Of a stretch of 17,331 nucleotides of DNA, positions 15,075-17,331 are shown one piece after another (within the stretch, counting starts at the first letter, position 1; every line of letters starts with the position of its first letter). The notes beneath the pieces were generated by a model. That model did not search any database and was not told the DNA's origin. It saw only the letters and a program-made list of their open reading frames with translations. This stretch comes from Acidobacteriota bacterium. Lineage in GTDB: Bacteria; Acidobacteriota; Terriglobia; Terriglobales; Acidobacteriaceae. The translations under genes and the position numbers were made by a program. The stretch spans positions 1-17,331 of the forward strand of contig JAJXXG010000430.1 of the NCBI GenBank assembly GCA_021781255.1. The letters are read 5' to 3'.

Positions 15075-17270
15075 ATGAATTGTTTGCGGGATATTCCTGG
15101 AGAGTTACGCCGGTACAGGGTCAAAGCGCAGGTCCTTTTCTTTTCGATGTGTTTGCTCTCAGTGTCGAGCCTGACGGCGCAGGACTCGTGGACTGTCGTG
15201 GGTCCGTCGGGCGGCGACGCGCGCGCCTTCGCATCTGTGCCGGGCCAGCCTCAGCATCTCTTCCTCGGCACCACCAACAGTTGGCTCTACGAATCGCTTG
15301 ACGAAGGCGCCACATGGCAGCGGCTGGCGAAACTGGGCAAGACAGATGGCTTTGTTCTCGACCACATTGTGATCGACTCCGCCGACCCCTCCACAATGTA
15401 CGTGGGCGCGTGGAAAGACTCGGACGGCGGTGGATTATGGATCAGCCACGACCGCGGGCACACCTGGCGCGAATCTGCAGATTTCAAGGGCCAGCCGATT
15501 CACGCCCTTGTTCAGGCCCCATCCGACCCCCACATCCTTTTTGCGGGAACGCTCCAGGGCGTCTACCGCTCCAGCGACAGCGGAGCGACATGGGCTGAGA
15601 TCAGCCCCCCCGACAGTCACGAAATTCACGAAATCGAGTCGCTCGCCGTCGATCCTGCCAATCCTGACGTCGTTTACGCGGGCACCTGGCACCTGCCCTG
15701 GAAAACCACCGACGGCGGCAAAACCTGGCACAACATCAAGCAGGGCATCATCGAGGACTCTGACGTTTTCTCCATCATCCTCGACCCCGAGCGCACGCGC
15801 ACGGTTTACCTCAGCGCATGCAGCGGCATTTACAAGAGCGAGAACGCGGGCGTTCTCTTTCGCAAGATTCAGGGTATTCCCTCTGAAGCCAGAAGGACGC
15901 GGGTCCTCATGCAGGACCCGGAGAACCGGCAGGTTGTCTACGCAGGAACCACCGAAGGTCTCTACAAAACCGTCAATAGCGGAAAGACCTTCACGCGCAT
16001 GACGGACGCGGACGTGGTGGTCAACGACGTCTATGTGGACCCCGGCGACTCGAACCACGTGCTGCTGGCTACCGATCGCGGCGGCGTTCTCGTCAGCCAC
16101 GACGCGGGCGCCACATTTGCCGTGTCGAATGAGGGCATCTCCGAGCGTAAGGTTGCGGCGCTGCTCGTCGATCGCAGCGATCCTCGGCGCCTCTATGCCG
16201 GCGTCGTCAACGACAAAAGCTATGGCGGCGTCTTTCGTTCTATCGACGGAGGCGCGCACTGGGAGCAATTGGGCTCGGGGCTGGACGGCCGCGATGTGTT
16301 TTCGCTCGCCCAGACAAAGGACGGCGCGATCGTGGCCGGCACCACCCACGGCATCTTCGTCTTGCAGGCCGCCGGCGCCGGCGATCCGCCTCCGGCAGCC
16401 AGCGGCGCGAATGCTGCGGTCCCGGGCGATGGATCTCCGGGTTCGCCAAACGCAGCTCTCACCTGGCAGCCGCGCAATGACATCGCCAACACGCTCCTCA
16501 AAACGTCCACCGAGACACTCCACGGAACAAAGGTCAACATGGAGAAACAGGAGAAGGCCCCGGTCATCGAATTGGAAAGCGAGGTGCACGCGCTCGACGT
16601 TTCCGGCGACGTGTGGGTCGCTGCTACAAGCTACGGCCTGATCACCAGCCGCGACCAGGGCACCACCTGGCAGGGCGGGCCGGTGATGGGCGAGGGCAAC
16701 TACCTGTCAGTCACTGTTCACGGCGACACCATGGCCGCGGCGCGCGCCGATGGCGTGGTGTTGTCGAAGGATGCCGGGCAGACGTGGTGGCCCATGGGCG
16801 TGCCCACAATGCTCACGCGCATTCACGGCATTGCCTTTTCCGCCGATGGAACTCTCTGGCTGGGCGCGCGCGAGGGGGTCTACTATACTCGCGACCTGGG
16901 CAAAACCTGGCTGTGGATTCATCGCCTTCCGTTTCGCGATGTAGACGATCTCAGCTACGACCCCGCATTGAAACGAATTCTGGCCAGCTCGCGCGCAAGT
17001 GATCAGGTCTACGCCATCGATCCCAAGACCATGACCTGGGAATGGTGGCAAACCGGCTACCAGATAAGGTTGATTCGCGCCGCCGGAGACCGCCTCGTCG
17101 CAGCTTCGCTCGATGACGGCGTGCTGCTTGGGCCGCTTACGTCGCCTGCCGGAAAAATTCCTGCCGATGGCGCGAGCGCCCCCAATGAAAAGAAACCCAT
17201 CCCAACGGATCCAAATGCAGAGAAGGTTCATCCTGCCCTGACGCCATCAATGGGCGCTCCCGTGCAGTGA
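15075..17270 (+). CDS. Secreted Asp-box (BNR/Ycf48-like) beta-propeller protein
   Basis: A 731-residue protein with a signal peptide (RRYRVKAQ then VLFFSMCLLSVSSL, likely cut at LTA-QD). I count eleven Asp-box motifs of the S/T-x-D-x-G-x-T-W type, for example SLDEGATW near residue 74, SHDRGHTW, SSDSGATW, TTDGGKTW, SHDAGATF, SIDGGAHW, SRDQGTTW, SKDAGQTW and TRDLGKTW near 605. Eight lie before and three after a low-complexity Ala/Gly/Pro linker at about 432-512. That suggests a larger N-terminal propeller and a smaller or incomplete C-terminal one. Asp-boxes occur in sialidases, VPS10 proteins and Ycf48 and mark the fold, not an activity; I see no sialidase catalytic set. Such proteins are frequent, secreted and mostly of unknown role in Acidobacteria. 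ATG 15075 is chosen because it starts the signal peptide, with GAGGGAG 12 bases upstream; the frame is open from 14979. Confidence 0.85.
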   Translation: MNCLRDIPGELRRYRVKAQVLFFSMCLLSVSSLTAQDSWTVVGPSGGDARAFASVPGQPQHLFLGTTNSWLYESLDEGATWQRLAKLGKTDGFVLDHIVIDSADPSTMYVGAWKDSDGGGLWISHDRGHTWRESADFKGQPIHALVQAPSDPHILFAGTLQGVYRSSDSGATWAEISPPDSHEIHEIESLAVDPANPDVVYAGTWHLPWKTTDGGKTWHNIKQGIIEDSDVFSIILDPERTRTVYLSACSGIYKSENAGVLFRKIQGIPSEARRTRVLMQDPENRQVVYAGTTEGLYKTVNSGKTFTRMTDADVVVNDVYVDPGDSNHVLLATDRGGVLVSHDAGATFAVSNEGISERKVAALLVDRSDPRRLYAGVVNDKSYGGVFRSIDGGAHWEQLGSGLDGRDVFSLAQTKDGAIVAGTTHGIFVLQAAGAGDPPPAASGANAAVPGDGSPGSPNAALTWQPRNDIANTLLKTSTETLHGTKVNMEKQEKAPVIELESEVHALDVSGDVWVAATSYGLITSRDQGTTWQGGPVMGEGNYLSVTVHGDTMAAARADGVVLSKDAGQTWWPMGVPTMLTRIHGIAFSADGTLWLGAREGVYYTRDLGKTWLWIHRLPFRDVDDLSYDPALKRILASSRASDQVYAIDPKTMTWEWWQTGYQIRLIRAAGDRLVAASLDDGVLLGPLTSPAGKIPADGASAPNEKKPIPTDPNAEKVHPALTPSMGAPVQ

Positions 17271-17331
17271 GCCCTACCGCAGGGAGGGTAAGAATACGCC
17301 CGGTTTACAGCCTTTCGGCAACCGCGAGAAA
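17271..17331. other. Right edge, nothing recognised
   Basis: The last 61 bases after the propeller gene hold no frame or clear site. A short CCCT-accgc-AGGG inverted repeat could begin a terminator, but it is only four pairs. Confidence 0.4.

Noticed and set aside
15435..16589. A 384-codon minus-strand frame inside the propeller gene
   Set aside because: No recognisable domain; the plus strand shows regular Asp-box motifs throughout.

Overview
The window is a stretch of bacterial chromosome, GC-rich apart from a few AT-rich intergenic patches. It carries ten complete protein genes and one gene cut by the left edge. I see no rRNA, tRNA, CRISPR array, transposase or phage gene. The protein styles suggest a Terriglobia-type Acidobacteriota bacterium: AmtB with an Ala/Gln-rich N-terminal extension, an AIM24-type protein next to an AI-2E-family permease, a secreted PLC-type phosphoesterase, an Ig-like/OmpA-like lipoprotein and a secreted Asp-box propeller. 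This placement is an inference from protein style, not from a marker gene.

Layout. 1-560 (-) is the N-terminal part of a membrane-anchored coiled-coil protein, possibly a mechanosensitive channel. 651-998 (+) is a small exported helix-hairpin-helix protein. 1025-1059 is a short array of 7-bp tandem repeats. 1102-2930 (+) holds an AIM24/TIGR00266 protein and an AI-2E-family permease, probably one operon. 2931-3279 lies between convergent genes and holds a REP-like hairpin and a nested 149-bp palindrome. 3280-5886 (-) is glnD. 6220-7938 (+) is a secreted phosphoesterase. 8199-12413 (-) is a tandem pair of amtB-glnK units. 12744-13373 (+) is a nuoB with no other nuo gene beside it. 13722-14843 (+) is a lipoprotein, and 15075-17270 (+) is a secreted beta-propeller protein.

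How the genes work together. The centre of the window is a nitrogen-sensing block: GlnD (which uridylylates and deuridylylates PII), two PII proteins that both keep the target Tyr51, and two ammonium channels, each followed by one of the PII genes. PII normally reads 2-oxoglutarate/ATP/ADP, is modified by GlnD in response to glutamine, and plugs AmtB when ammonium is plentiful. The two PII proteins have the same T-loop and differ mainly at residues 61-80. The two units may therefore respond to the same modification but differ in pairing or in regulation. The 460-bp gap between the units contains repeated and palindromic sites that could regulate them separately.

I did not find a clearly new biological system. 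The most unusual non-coding signals are the nested palindrome at 3012-3160, the phased heptamer repeat at 1025-1059, and the spaced ATTCCATG sites and strong hairpin between the two amtB-glnK units.
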